From: JBPCIX01 sp051005875
GTDB taxonomy: Bacteria; Actinomycetota; CADDZG01; JAHWKV01
Direction: 5' to 3'
Assembly (NCBI GenBank): GCA_051005875.1
Contig: JBPCIX010000009.1
Location: forward strand, 1-26,721
DNA length: 26,721 nucleotides
Part shown: positions 1 to 6,581 of the stretch, piece after piece
Position numbering within the stretch: the stretch's first letter is position 1
Layout: the number at the start of each line of letters is the position of its first letter
Notes under the pieces: generated by a model
Seen by the model: only the letters and a program-made list of their open reading frames with translations
The model's database searches: none
Told to the model about the DNA's origin: nothing
Translations under genes and position numbers: made by a program

Positions 1-102
1 TGGGTTGGAATCATGCATGGTTGCCTCACCCATCGATCGGTCTACGACGAAAAGATCGCCTGGGGAGTTGGTGATCAGCTTCTGGAAGAGCCGGCGGCTT
101 GA
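1..102 (+). CDS. IS110-family transposase, C-terminal 33 residues (partial, 5' end outside window)
   Basis: Reading from base 1, the frame gives WVGIMHGCLTHR, then YDEKIAWG, and stops at TGA 100-102. This is the C-terminal tail of DEDD/serine-type IS110 transposases (Transposase_20 region), where a histidine-rich LVGILHGCL-like helix precedes a YDE..AW motif. The copy at the right edge has the same segment with several substitutions and one extra base near the 3' end, so the two proteins end in different frames. Only the tail is visible, so activity cannot be judged. Confidence 0.75.
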   Translation, partial: WVGIMHGCLTHRSVYDEKIAWGVGDQLLEEPAA

Positions 103-126
103 CATTTAATCCCGTGGGATGTCTAG
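1..126 (+). mobile_element. IS110-family element, 3' end only (left copy)
   Basis: The first 126 bases match, in inverted orientation and with scattered differences, the segment 26449-26721 at the other window edge. The match stops abruptly after the CTAG at 123-126, which marks the transposon's right end to within a few bases. Only about 24 bases separate the transposase stop (102) from this end. A short right end is typical of the IS110 group, in which the long non-coding, bridge-RNA-bearing end lies upstream of the transposase; that part would be outside the window. No terminal inverted repeat is visible, as expected for the family. Confidence 0.8.
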
Positions 127-240
127 CTGCCTTTGCGTGAGCCCCGAACGCAGCGTGCTTCCCTAAGTACGGATTCGGACAACATAACTGTAAATATCAG
201 ATCAGGCATCAGCAGGCGAGGTGCCACCCGTAATCCATGA

Positions 241-268
241 TGTATACTCGCCATATGCGACGTATACA
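241..268. promoter_or_regulatory. Inverted repeat over the vapB start: probable autoregulatory operator with promoter
   Basis: TGTATAC (241-247) and GTATACA (262-268) are perfect inverted arms separated by 14 bases, and the ATG at 255 lies at the centre. TATACT (243-248) makes a good -10 hexamer seven bases upstream of that ATG, which suggests a leaderless or nearly leaderless transcript; no Shine-Dalgarno sequence is visible. Ribbon-helix-helix antitoxins usually bind palindromes at their own promoter, so this is the likely VapB(-VapC) operator. No clear -35 box is visible. Confidence 0.55.
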
Positions 269-470
269 GATATATATTGAGGAAGATATCGACGATGCTC
301 TGGCTCAGGAAGCAAACCGGAGCGGAACTTCCAAGGCAGCCCTGATCCGAGAGTTTGTGGGCGAGCGCATTAGGCCTATGGCTGCACCGCAAGAAGATCC
401 TATTTCTTCAATCATTGGGGCCGTGGACTGCGACCCGGCAAGAGTAGATGATGTCGTGTACGGCCATTGA
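255..470 (+). CDS. vapB: VapB-like antitoxin, ribbon-helix-helix (CopG/Arc type)
   Basis: This 71-aa protein starts MRRIQIYIEEDIDDAL and continues into a helix with SGTSKAALIREFVGERI. That is the short beta strand plus two helices of a ribbon-helix-helix DNA-binding domain (residues 1-40). The acidic C-terminal part (DPISSIIGAVD...) resembles toxin-wrapping tails of VapB proteins. I chose ATG 255 because the beta strand starts there; ATGs at 237 and 240 in the same frame would add five or six residues. The stop TGA (468-470) overlaps the TTG start of the toxin, which implies translational coupling. The likely role is to bind and inhibit the downstream PIN nuclease and repress the operon. Confidence 0.75.
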   Translation: MRRIQIYIEEDIDDALAQEANRSGTSKAALIREFVGERIRPMAAPQEDPISSIIGAVDCDPARVDDVVYGH

Positions 471-862
471 GGTTTGCCGACACCAGCTTCTGGGTCGCCC
501 TGCAGGTCCCCCGCGATGCACATCATGAAGAGGCCCGACAGGTCTGGTCACGCAACCCTGGGGTTGTTTTGGTGACCAACCACGTGCTTGGTGAAGGCTG
601 GACTTACTTACGAAGACGCGCCGGGCACAGTGCGGCGGTTCGGTTTTTGGAGGCCCTGCAAAGTTCGGCCAGGGTGCAACACCTTCACGTTGATCAGCAG
701 GTTGAGAAGGAGGCGTGGCTCTGGCTCAAGCGGCGGGGCGAGCGTGAGTACTCATTTGTCGACGCCACGAGCTTCATAGTGATGCGCAAGAAAAGAATGC
801 GTGAAGCACTCGCTTTCGATGGAGACTTTTCAGCCGCGGGATTTGTAGAAGTCCGAGCCTAA
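467..862 (+). CDS. vapC: VapC-like PIN-domain ribonuclease toxin
   Basis: The 131-aa protein spans a complete PIN domain. The conserved acidic residues that bind metal are visible: D5 in FADTSFW, E43 in VLGEGWTYL, D99 in SFVDATSFIVM, and D118/D120 in AFDGDF. The segment SFVDATSF..M followed by ALAFDGDF is characteristic of VapC-type toxins, which cleave tRNA or rRNA when released from the antitoxin. The start is TTG 467 within a TTGA overlap with the antitoxin gene, and translation is probably coupled. All expected active-site positions are present, so the module appears intact. It is the first of three toxin-antitoxin remnants next to the IS110 end. Confidence 0.82.
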   Translation: MRFADTSFWVALQVPRDAHHEEARQVWSRNPGVVLVTNHVLGEGWTYLRRRAGHSAAVRFLEALQSSARVQHLHVDQQVEKEAWLWLKRRGEREYSFVDATSFIVMRKKRMREALAFDGDFSAAGFVEVRA

Positions 863-1003
863 CGACAACTCATTGCCGATCTGGGCAGCGACTCGGCCCG
901 CCGAGTGAACCTGCAAGACACCTGCGGATCGGCACTCAATAGACAGACCGGCCCCTCGCACTCCTCGCGCCTTCCTGCGTGGGGAAATGCCATTGTGTCA
1001 ATT

Positions 1004-1012
1004 TGGTATAAT
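1004..1012 (+). promoter_or_regulatory. Extended -10 promoter of the AbrB/RelE-like pair
   Basis: TGGTATAAT is a perfect extended -10 element (TGn plus TATAAT), with transcription expected to begin near 1019. There is no recognisable -35, which extended -10 promoters can do without. The element is flanked by a short imperfect inverted repeat (CATTGT 991-996 and ATAATG 1008-1013) that could be an antitoxin binding site. AGGAG follows at 1033-1037. Confidence 0.6.
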
Positions 1013-1058
1013 GGCGCGACTCATTATTTAGCAGGAGCACATCACGAAAACTATCGCA

Positions 1059-1325
1059 ATGAACAGAACCGGGCGGCTGACGCTTCCGGTTGAGATCCGC
1101 ACTCAGCTTGGAGTGGAGGGGGAAATCGATTTCGAGGTAGAGGTAGACCCAGACCAGGACGCCGTGATTCTGCGGCCGGCGGTGGTGCTTAGGCGGGGGG
1201 ATGCCTGGGCCTACACCCCAAAGCATCGCAAGCTGATGGCGGCTGCGAGGAGCGACGCCAGAGGAGGCCGGGTGCTCAAGCTCACGGAGGGCGATCTGGC
1301 GGAGATGGGCGATCGCGGCCGGTAA
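1059..1325 (+). CDS. AbrB/SpoVT-type (MazE-like) antitoxin
   Basis: The product (88 aa from ATG 1059) begins MNRTGRLTLPVEIRTQLGV, the swapped-hairpin AbrB/SpoVT DNA-binding signature, followed by DIDFEVEVD-like strands. The tail AYTPKHRKLMAAARSDARGGRV...LTEGDLAEMG resembles the toxin-neutralising tails of AbrB antitoxins paired with RelE-type toxins. The true start is uncertain. The AGGAG at 1033-1037 is 21 bases from ATG 1059, whereas the in-frame codons ATC 1041 and ACG 1044, which would add TKTIA, lie 3-6 bases from it. Family members normally have a few residues before the RxGRxTxP motif, so translation may begin there. It lies just upstream of a RelE-like reading frame. Confidence 0.72.
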   Translation: MNRTGRLTLPVEIRTQLGVEGEIDFEVEVDPDQDAVILRPAVVLRRGDAWAYTPKHRKLMAAARSDARGGRVLKLTEGDLAEMGDRGR

Positions 1326-1593
1326 AGGCTACGAGAATCTGGTTTTCACCGAAACGTCCGTCGCCACTTTTGCCGGAAAGGACTTCACCGCGTCGGACCG
1401 AAAGGCTTTCATCAAGGCCCTGCGCCGGCTGAACGACGACGAGACGCACCCGTCGCTGCGGATACATCAGCTCAAAGGTGATCGCAAAGGCGCCTGGTCG
1501 GCCTCGGCATCGACGTCTCTGAGAATCAGTGTCGACAGGATGCCTGAGGGCCGGAAACTGCTGCTGGCATGCAGTAAGCACTACGACCGCTGA
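1312..1593 (+). pseudogene. RelE-like mRNA interferase toxin without a standard start codon
   Basis: Translating the frame that ends at TGA 1591-1593 gives GYENLVFTETSVATF..., then LRRLNDDETHPSLRIHQLKG, WSASAS..LRISV and ending CSKHYDR. These match the HPSLR.H.L.G...WSASAS..LRI.F....CS.HYR pattern of RelE/YafQ-type toxins. About 88 residues are recognisable, close to full length, but no ATG, GTG or TTG exists in this frame upstream of the conserved region. ATC 1312 lies seven bases after GGAG (1301-1304) and is the best-placed codon, so I use it as a nominal start. Either the toxin uses a non-standard start, is made by frameshifting from the antitoxin that ends at 1325, or is inactivated. Confidence 0.62.
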
Positions 1594-1636
1594 TTCCCTC
1601 AAGGGGGGTGCGGCCGCCGCACGCCCCGCAGCGCCC

Positions 1637-1852
1637 TTAGCGGATGAAGATGTCTTCCGATTCGCCCAGAGCGACAGGAGGGCCGTTGTTACGGAAGACA
1701 TCGCTGACTACCGGCCGCTTGCCCTGAATTGGGAGGCCGCAGAAAGCCCTCACTATGGAATCATCTTCACAACCAACCGCAAGTGGCCTAGGGCACGGCC
1801 CGAAACAGTGGGACGCTTGATAACAGCACTGGATGACCTGCTAAACCGATAG
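1637..1852 (+). pseudogene. 5'-truncated DUF5615/PIN-like (VapC45-type) toxin fragment
   Basis: The frame from about 1637 reads LADEDVFRFAQSDRRAVVTE, then DIADYRPLAL, HYGIIFT, and a C-terminal helix GRLITALDDLL before TAG 1850-1852. This matches the C-terminal two thirds of DUF5615/Mut7-C-like PIN proteins (DE.V..FA...R.VVTED..DF....H.GI). The N-terminal strand with the first catalytic aspartate and the RGHDV..V.ER segment are missing. Upstream, the frame reads low-complexity Ala/Arg that does not resemble the family. It begins just after the RelE-like stop, so this is probably a decayed toxin left by a deletion. Confidence 0.6.
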
Positions 1853-1872
1853 AGGGAGCCCGCAATTCCCTC
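1852..1872. terminator. Weak hairpin between convergent units
   Basis: GAGGGA (1852-1857) and TCCCTC (1867-1872) can form a six-base stem with a nine-base loop between the toxin fragment and the 3' end of the lipoprotein gene. There is no T tract. It is placed where a terminator would be useful, but the structure is weak. Confidence 0.3.
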
Positions 1873-1908
1873 GAATATGCAAGTCTGGCTCTGAAGCGGA
1901 GATCCTTT

Positions 1909-2394
1909 TCAAGCGCCGCGGGCGTCGGGCGCTTCAATGACGAACTCTCGGCTCATGCCTTTTCTCGCATGGGGGATCTTGTCCGGGCCCCTCACGAAGC
2001 AAATGATTCCGTATTTCCCCGGGTCCAGGTCGACCGCAAAAAAGCCGGACTTTCCGGGCGATCTCGATTTGATCTGAGCTATGGGGAGTACCGACATCCG
2101 GCGTTCGCCCCGCAGTTGTTCATCGAGCGAACGGTCGAGCGTTTCGGGCAGCTGGATCAATGTCAGGTCGTGGTCCTCCAGGCCTTCATTGTGAACCCGG
2201 AAAGTCAGGGCCCCTGTGGTGAGGCTCCCCGGCATCTCGAACTCGTGCTCCTTCATCGTCACCCGCACTTCCGCCGGCCTTTTCTCAACGGAAGCGCCGG
2301 AGGGCTGTCTGCATGCCGACAGTAAAACGGCCAAGCCGAGCAGGGTCGCAAGACATGCATATAAGGGGCGCCCTTTCTCCCGGCTGAATGTCAT
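1909..2394 (-). CDS. Secreted lipoprotein with cupredoxin-like domain
   Basis: The 161-aa product has a basic N-terminus, a hydrophobic stretch and the lipobox LLSAC (Cys28), so it should be lipid-anchored outside the membrane. Residues 40-155 look like a small cupredoxin/plastocyanin-type beta sandwich: FRVHNEGLEDHDLTLIQL, then DLDPGKYGIICFVRG...HARKGMSREFVI. His in EDHD, Cys in IICF, His in PHARKGM and its Met are spaced like type-1 copper ligands, so copper binding is plausible but unproven. Its ATG shares ATGA with the stop of the propeller gene upstream, so the two are probably one operon and may act together at the cell surface. Confidence 0.7.
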   Translation of the reverse strand: MTFSREKGRPLYACLATLLGLAVLLSACRQPSGASVEKRPAEVRVTMKEHEFEMPGSLTTGALTFRVHNEGLEDHDLTLIQLPETLDRSLDEQLRGERRMSVLPIAQIKSRSPGKSGFFAVDLDPGKYGIICFVRGPDKIPHARKGMSREFVIEAPDARGA

Positions 2395-3812
2395 CGGCTT
2401 AGGGAGACCCTGGCTGCGACGATATCCTGAGCCTTTGTCGCCGTCAGGTGATTTCGTGTATCGGTCCAGGACGCAAGCATGCCGGTTCCGGTCGACACAG
2501 AAGCGAGCCGCGAGCCGAACTCAACCATGTCCTTGGCGGATGGGACCTCGTAGCGCTGCCCGATCCGGGAGTGGGAACTCTCGGAGCTTAGACGAAGGTT
2601 CGGAGAAAACGAAGCACCGTTGTTCGACAACGAACTGTAGTAGACGTCGTTTCGGATGTTCTCGGGGTCGTTCCGCCGGTCGTAGAACACCGCGTCCACG
2701 CGGCCATTTGGCGATACCGACAGCCGCGGCAGGTATTGATGACGGCCGTTCCCCTGGGGGTCGTCGTTAATCCGCTGGGGGCCTTGCCAGGACCGGCCCC
2801 CGTCGGTGGACCGCCGAGAAAGGATGTCCCAATCCCCATTTCGGGCGTCGTGCCAGGCGGCATATAACCGGCCGGAGCGACCGGTCGCCAAAGAGGCCGG
2901 AGGCATGGTGAAGATCAGCATCACTCGCTCCGGAGGAACGATGCCGTCGTCCACCGTAGGTTGCCTTCGGAAGCGCCGCCCGCCGTCGAAGGAGGAGGCA
3001 AGCTCGAGCGACCATTTCCCTTCCCACGCAGGCCCTTCCAGCCCCTGATAGTCACGGGCGTCGTCTTGTAGGTCGTAAAACAGCACGTGGACTTCTCCCT
3101 TCGGTCCCAGCGCCAGAGCGGGAGCGACTACTCTTTCCTCCTTGCTCCCGGCCACCTTCACGGGCCGTGAGAACTTCTTGCCGCCGTCGTCTGAAAACGA
3201 GTGCATGATCGGGTTCGGCGGTGGAGCCAGGCCGCCGAGAGGCGGATCGGCCCCGGCCTGCAGCCAGACGAGGTGGATGCGCCCCCGGTGCTCACCGGAC
3301 CGGTCGATTGCCATCCGGACCATGTAGCGTTCCGGTCCCAGGACTCTCAGGGGAGCCGTGAATGTTCGGGCCCTGTCCGATGAGGTCGCGAGGTATGCGC
3401 CGACGGGGCTGTTTCCTTCTCCTGCCAGGCCCACAAACAAAAAGTGCAGAACGCCCTTTGAGTCAAAGGCGACCTCAGGGGCATAGCACTTCTCCGCTCC
3501 CCGGGGCAGTTTGGGCACCGGCGTGACTCGCTTCCAAAGCCTTCCGCCGTTTGTGGAGACCTGGAGCGAGCAACCGAATTCGGGCGCGTCGAGGCGGTTT
3601 GCCAGCACCACAAGACGGGGGTCATCCGGGTGAGAAGCCAGCATCGGCGAGTTGTTCGCCGGCCGCTTCGCCAGGTCGGTTGCCGTGACCGGCGTCTCCC
3701 AGGCCACCTTCGGTTGAAGCTTGGTGGCTCCAGTTGCTGGTCCGGTAGTTCCCCCGGTGGCAAGAGCAACACATAAAAGCAGTGTTGCTGGAAGCCCTTT
3801 TTTCCTGCTCAC
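2391..3812 (-). CDS. Secreted Asp-box (BNR) beta-propeller protein, sialidase-like fold
   Basis: From GTG 3812 the product is 473 aa. A signal peptide is clear (VSRKKGLPATLLLCVALATGG). Six Asp-box-like motifs are spread along the chain (about residues 86 STNGGRLW, 144, 207 SDDGGKKF, 274 SFDGGRRF, 335 STDGGRSW and 396), indicating a six-bladed propeller. Between them are repeated aromatic-D-x-R-N turns (AWHDARN, VFYDRRN, SWTDTRN). The fold matches exo-sialidases, but I do not see a convincing sialidase catalytic triad, so the substrate is unknown. The frame is open to an ATG at 3929, which would put an unlikely 39-residue basic extension before the signal peptide; AGGA sits four bases before GTG 3812. 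It is coupled to the downstream lipoprotein by ATGA. Confidence 0.75.
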   Translation of the reverse strand: MSRKKGLPATLLLCVALATGGTTGPATGATKLQPKVAWETPVTATDLAKRPANNSPMLASHPDDPRLVVLANRLDAPEFGCSLQVSTNGGRLWKRVTPVPKLPRGAEKCYAPEVAFDSKGVLHFLFVGLAGEGNSPVGAYLATSSDRARTFTAPLRVLGPERYMVRMAIDRSGEHRGRIHLVWLQAGADPPLGGLAPPPNPIMHSFSDDGGKKFSRPVKVAGSKEERVVAPALALGPKGEVHVLFYDLQDDARDYQGLEGPAWEGKWSLELASSFDGGRRFRRQPTVDDGIVPPERVMLIFTMPPASLATGRSGRLYAAWHDARNGDWDILSRRSTDGGRSWQGPQRINDDPQGNGRHQYLPRLSVSPNGRVDAVFYDRRNDPENIRNDVYYSSLSNNGASFSPNLRLSSESSHSRIGQRYEVPSAKDMVEFGSRLASVSTGTGMLASWTDTRNHLTATKAQDIVAARVSLSR

Positions 3813-3891
3813 TGCATCCTGGGCTGGAGATGGACCTTCATAGAGTCGCGAGGGCCGGGCCGTTGTTTCGATTGACGGCGGCCCGGGTCGA

Positions 3892-6462
3892 TCAAATCGC
3901 CGGCCGCGTGCCTCGTCGGCAAACGGCACTGCAGTTCGCGCCCCACGCGAGCACGGGCCGTTCAGGTCGGCGGCCTGCTCCTAGAAACACCAGACAGGCG
4001 GCGCTCAGCACCAGGGTTGCGCCGGCGAGTCCGGCCCCCAGCGGGATAGCCGGATCGACGGCAACCATGGAGTAGCGAGGCGCTGGATGAGACTCGTCTT
4101 CCGGCGAATCTCCTGCCAAGGCTGCTGGAACGGCGGATCCGGCAGCGGCGAATCCGGCCTGTGACGACGGAGCGGCCCCAATCGCCGGTTGAAACCCCGC
4201 CTGGAACCCGAGAGAGCCCGTCACCGGGACGCGGCCTCCGAACGGCTGGGGAGCCGTCGCCGTCACCGGGACGGTGCTTGGGCTCCCGGCTCCCGGTCCG
4301 GTGGGAGGCGCCAGCGTGATCGTGGATTGCGTATCAATGGGCGTTGTGGCGGGTGGCCCCGAAACCGGAGGTGGAGGCGTTTCTCCGATTTCTCCAGCCG
4401 GCGGAGCCGACGGCAAGGTCGGCAGGGCCGGCAAAGCGGGCAATTCCACGACAGTTTCTTCGGATGCCGAGTTATTGGCAAGCATATTCGGCTGTTCTTC
4501 CGGGTTAAGGGCCGAGACCGACGCCCCAAATAAGATCTTGCCCGGAGCGACGGGGGTGACCAGCACTTCAACTATCTTCGATTCACGTGGAGCCAAACTG
4601 CCGACGGAGCAGGTAACAAGCGCCCGGGGATCTTGGGGCGCCGAAGGATCGAGGCCCTCGAGATCGACGCCCGGCCCTCCAGGGGAACAATTGCCGCCAG
4701 GCACAGAGGCCGACCTGAACGTCACCTGAGAAGGGAGGCTGCTGACAACTTTGACGCCGGTTGCCTCCCCGGTCCCCAGGTTGACAGCCTTAACCGTGTA
4801 CTTGAGTTCGTTCCCGACCACCACAGGGTCGGGGGTGTCGGTGATGTCTTCAATCGCAAGATCCACCTGCGGGCATTCGGCTACGCCGGATATCAACCGG
4901 ACACGGCGGTTCATCCACTCGCTGATGTACATGTCGGTGGTTGCCTGCCCGGGCCGGCAAGGAGCAATTGCGATACCAAAGGGGTGTTCCAGCTTGACTG
5001 AAAGAGGATCGCAGGGAGCCTGGAAGCACGGGTCTGGGAAGACGCCCCCATTTGAGTCCCTTCCCGACAACTGCCCGGAGCTGTTTGTGTTTCTGCCCGC
5101 CACAGTCGTCATCGTGTCGTTACCTCCGCCCAGTTCACCGTCCGGTCCCGGCGCTATTTTGCGAATCCGATCGTTCTCTGCGTCTGCCACGTACAGGTTC
5201 CCAGCCTCATCGAACTCGATTCCGCGCGGGGTGTCAAGCAGTTTTTCTCTTGCGGGGCCGTCACCGTTCCATCCAAACTCACCTGTGGGGAGAGCGTTGA
5301 TTCCCGTTTGACCGGTTCCGTTTCGGACGCCAATTCCTGGGCCTCCTGTTCCCGCGACTGTTGTTATTATTTCGTCGGCCGCTCCTGTGATTAGCCCATC
5401 CACTCCCGTGGTCACCTTGCGGATGCGGTGATTGTAGGTATCGGCGATGTAAAGATCTCCTCGTCGATCAAACGCAAGTCCGGTCGGCCAGTAGAACGAC
5501 GCGGCTCGAGCTGGCCCGCCGTCACCGTCCAAGCGCCCGCTTGTATTCAGTACTCCAGCCACGATCGTCATGACTTCCGCGGGATCTGACGCTCCATCGA
5601 TCGTTTCGTTTGTCCCGTTGTCGACTCTTACCACCCGATTGTCTGTTGCAACAAACATGTTGCCTGACATTTCGCGATCAGAATCAAAGGCGATGTCGTG
5701 AGCGATGTCACCGAGGCAGGCGCGTGTTGAGGGGCCTTCTTGCAAGGCGCAGACGTTACCGGTCCCCGCGACTATCATTGTGCTCTCGCTTTGATCCGTA
5801 GGATCACCGGTGGCAGCCAGGTGATCAATCCCGCCGATCCCCGGAGTGATCTTGTAAACGATGGCTCGACCACCAATAAATAGCTCCTTGCTACTCTCCT
5901 GCATTTCAACTGTGTAGGAAGGGTCATAGTTCGCTCGGCGGATTGAGGTCGGTCCGCCGCTTCTCTTGGCGCCTCCAGCCACGGTCGAGACACCTCCATT
6001 ACCCTCGGGGGGTTCTGGATCGCCATGACGCACCAACTTGCGAATGGGAGGGGAGCAGAACAAACCGTCAGCGAGACACTCCGCCGGTCTCACGTTCGCG
6101 AAGTTTTTGGCGGACCGGTCACTGGTGCCATCCACATAGTCGACCCCGAATGAGTCAGCAACGAATAAAGACCCGTGGGAGTCGAGAGTGATTCCCTTTG
6201 GAGCCCAGAAGGTGGCCTCCCGAATGGGGACGCTAGTTCTGGGTGGGTCGCGTCTGTAATCGGGGTCAAATCTAGGTTCCAGTACGTTGAATGGACGACT
6301 GGGGTTGTGTGGCGGATTCCCCACTGCGGTCCTCAGCTGCCCTCCCGGTCCGGGCTGCTGGGCCCCTGTTCCGGACACGGCGATCACGTGCAGCAGCCCA
6401 ACGGACAAGGCCAGGCCCGCAATTTGCCGCAGTCGACGGCCAAACCGGTAGCTGAAATTCAT
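3892..6462 (-). CDS. Exported NHL-repeat/DUF11 protein with proline-rich stalk and C-terminal membrane anchor
   Basis: The 856-aa protein has a signal peptide (residues 1-34, ending near GTGAQQ). Residues 85-530 contain NHL propeller blades: PTGLAFDRRGDLYIADTYNHRIRKV, PRGIEFDEAGNLYVADAENDRIRKI (each broken here only by description) and a last blade around FGIAIAP. Several blades are preceded by TVAG loops. Residues 533-675 form a DUF11-type beta-sandwich (VGNELKYTVKAVNLG). Residues 675-790 are Pro/Ala/Gly-rich, like a wall-spanning stalk, and about 805-828 is a membrane helix with a basic tail. This architecture suggests a surface protein reaching through the wall; the ligand is unknown. Its 3' end is 79 bases from the start chosen for the next gene. 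Confidence 0.78.
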   Translation of the reverse strand: MNFSYRFGRRLRQIAGLALSVGLLHVIAVSGTGAQQPGPGGQLRTAVGNPPHNPSRPFNVLEPRFDPDYRRDPPRTSVPIREATFWAPKGITLDSHGSLFVADSFGVDYVDGTSDRSAKNFANVRPAECLADGLFCSPPIRKLVRHGDPEPPEGNGGVSTVAGGAKRSGGPTSIRRANYDPSYTVEMQESSKELFIGGRAIVYKITPGIGGIDHLAATGDPTDQSESTMIVAGTGNVCALQEGPSTRACLGDIAHDIAFDSDREMSGNMFVATDNRVVRVDNGTNETIDGASDPAEVMTIVAGVLNTSGRLDGDGGPARAASFYWPTGLAFDRRGDLYIADTYNHRIRKVTTGVDGLITGAADEIITTVAGTGGPGIGVRNGTGQTGINALPTGEFGWNGDGPAREKLLDTPRGIEFDEAGNLYVADAENDRIRKIAPGPDGELGGGNDTMTTVAGRNTNSSGQLSGRDSNGGVFPDPCFQAPCDPLSVKLEHPFGIAIAPCRPGQATTDMYISEWMNRRVRLISGVAECPQVDLAIEDITDTPDPVVVGNELKYTVKAVNLGTGEATGVKVVSSLPSQVTFRSASVPGGNCSPGGPGVDLEGLDPSAPQDPRALVTCSVGSLAPRESKIVEVLVTPVAPGKILFGASVSALNPEEQPNMLANNSASEETVVELPALPALPTLPSAPPAGEIGETPPPPVSGPPATTPIDTQSTITLAPPTGPGAGSPSTVPVTATAPQPFGGRVPVTGSLGFQAGFQPAIGAAPSSQAGFAAAGSAVPAALAGDSPEDESHPAPRYSMVAVDPAIPLGAGLAGATLVLSAACLVFLGAGRRPERPVLAWGANCSAVCRRGTRPAI

Positions 6463-6507
6463 GTCGCCGTCATCCCCCGTTTTCAGGTGCTACTTAAAGG
6501 TAAGCAG

Positions 6508-6547
6508 CCCAACTGCTGGCTGGCTGACCACCCAGCCAGCAGTTGGG
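6508..6547. terminator. Perfect 16-bp hairpin downstream of the small secreted protein gene
   Basis: CCCAACTGCTGGCTGG (6508-6523) and its exact complement (6532-6547) form a 16-bp stem with an eight-base loop. It lies 35 bases past the stop of the minus-strand gene ending at 6582 and 45 bases before the start of the next gene. There is no T tract on either strand, so it may be a U-less terminator or an RNA-processing/stability element. Confidence 0.65.
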
Positions 6548-6581
6548 GCTCCTTTGAATCAAAGGCGCTTCTCAGAGTTAC

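Noticed and set aside
936..1226. Minus-strand frame over the AbrB gene and its promoter
   Set aside because: No recognisable motif; it runs against a perfect extended -10 promoter and a clear AbrB domain.
2216..2770. Plus-strand frame antisense to the lipoprotein and propeller genes
   Set aside because: Its composition (Arg/Ser/Pro-rich) is typical of antisense to GC-rich genes; both opposite genes have signal peptides and clear folds.
2391..3812. Calling the Asp-box protein an active sialidase
   Set aside because: Asp boxes show the fold only; the arginine triad, catalytic Tyr/Glu pair and RIP motif were not convincingly found.
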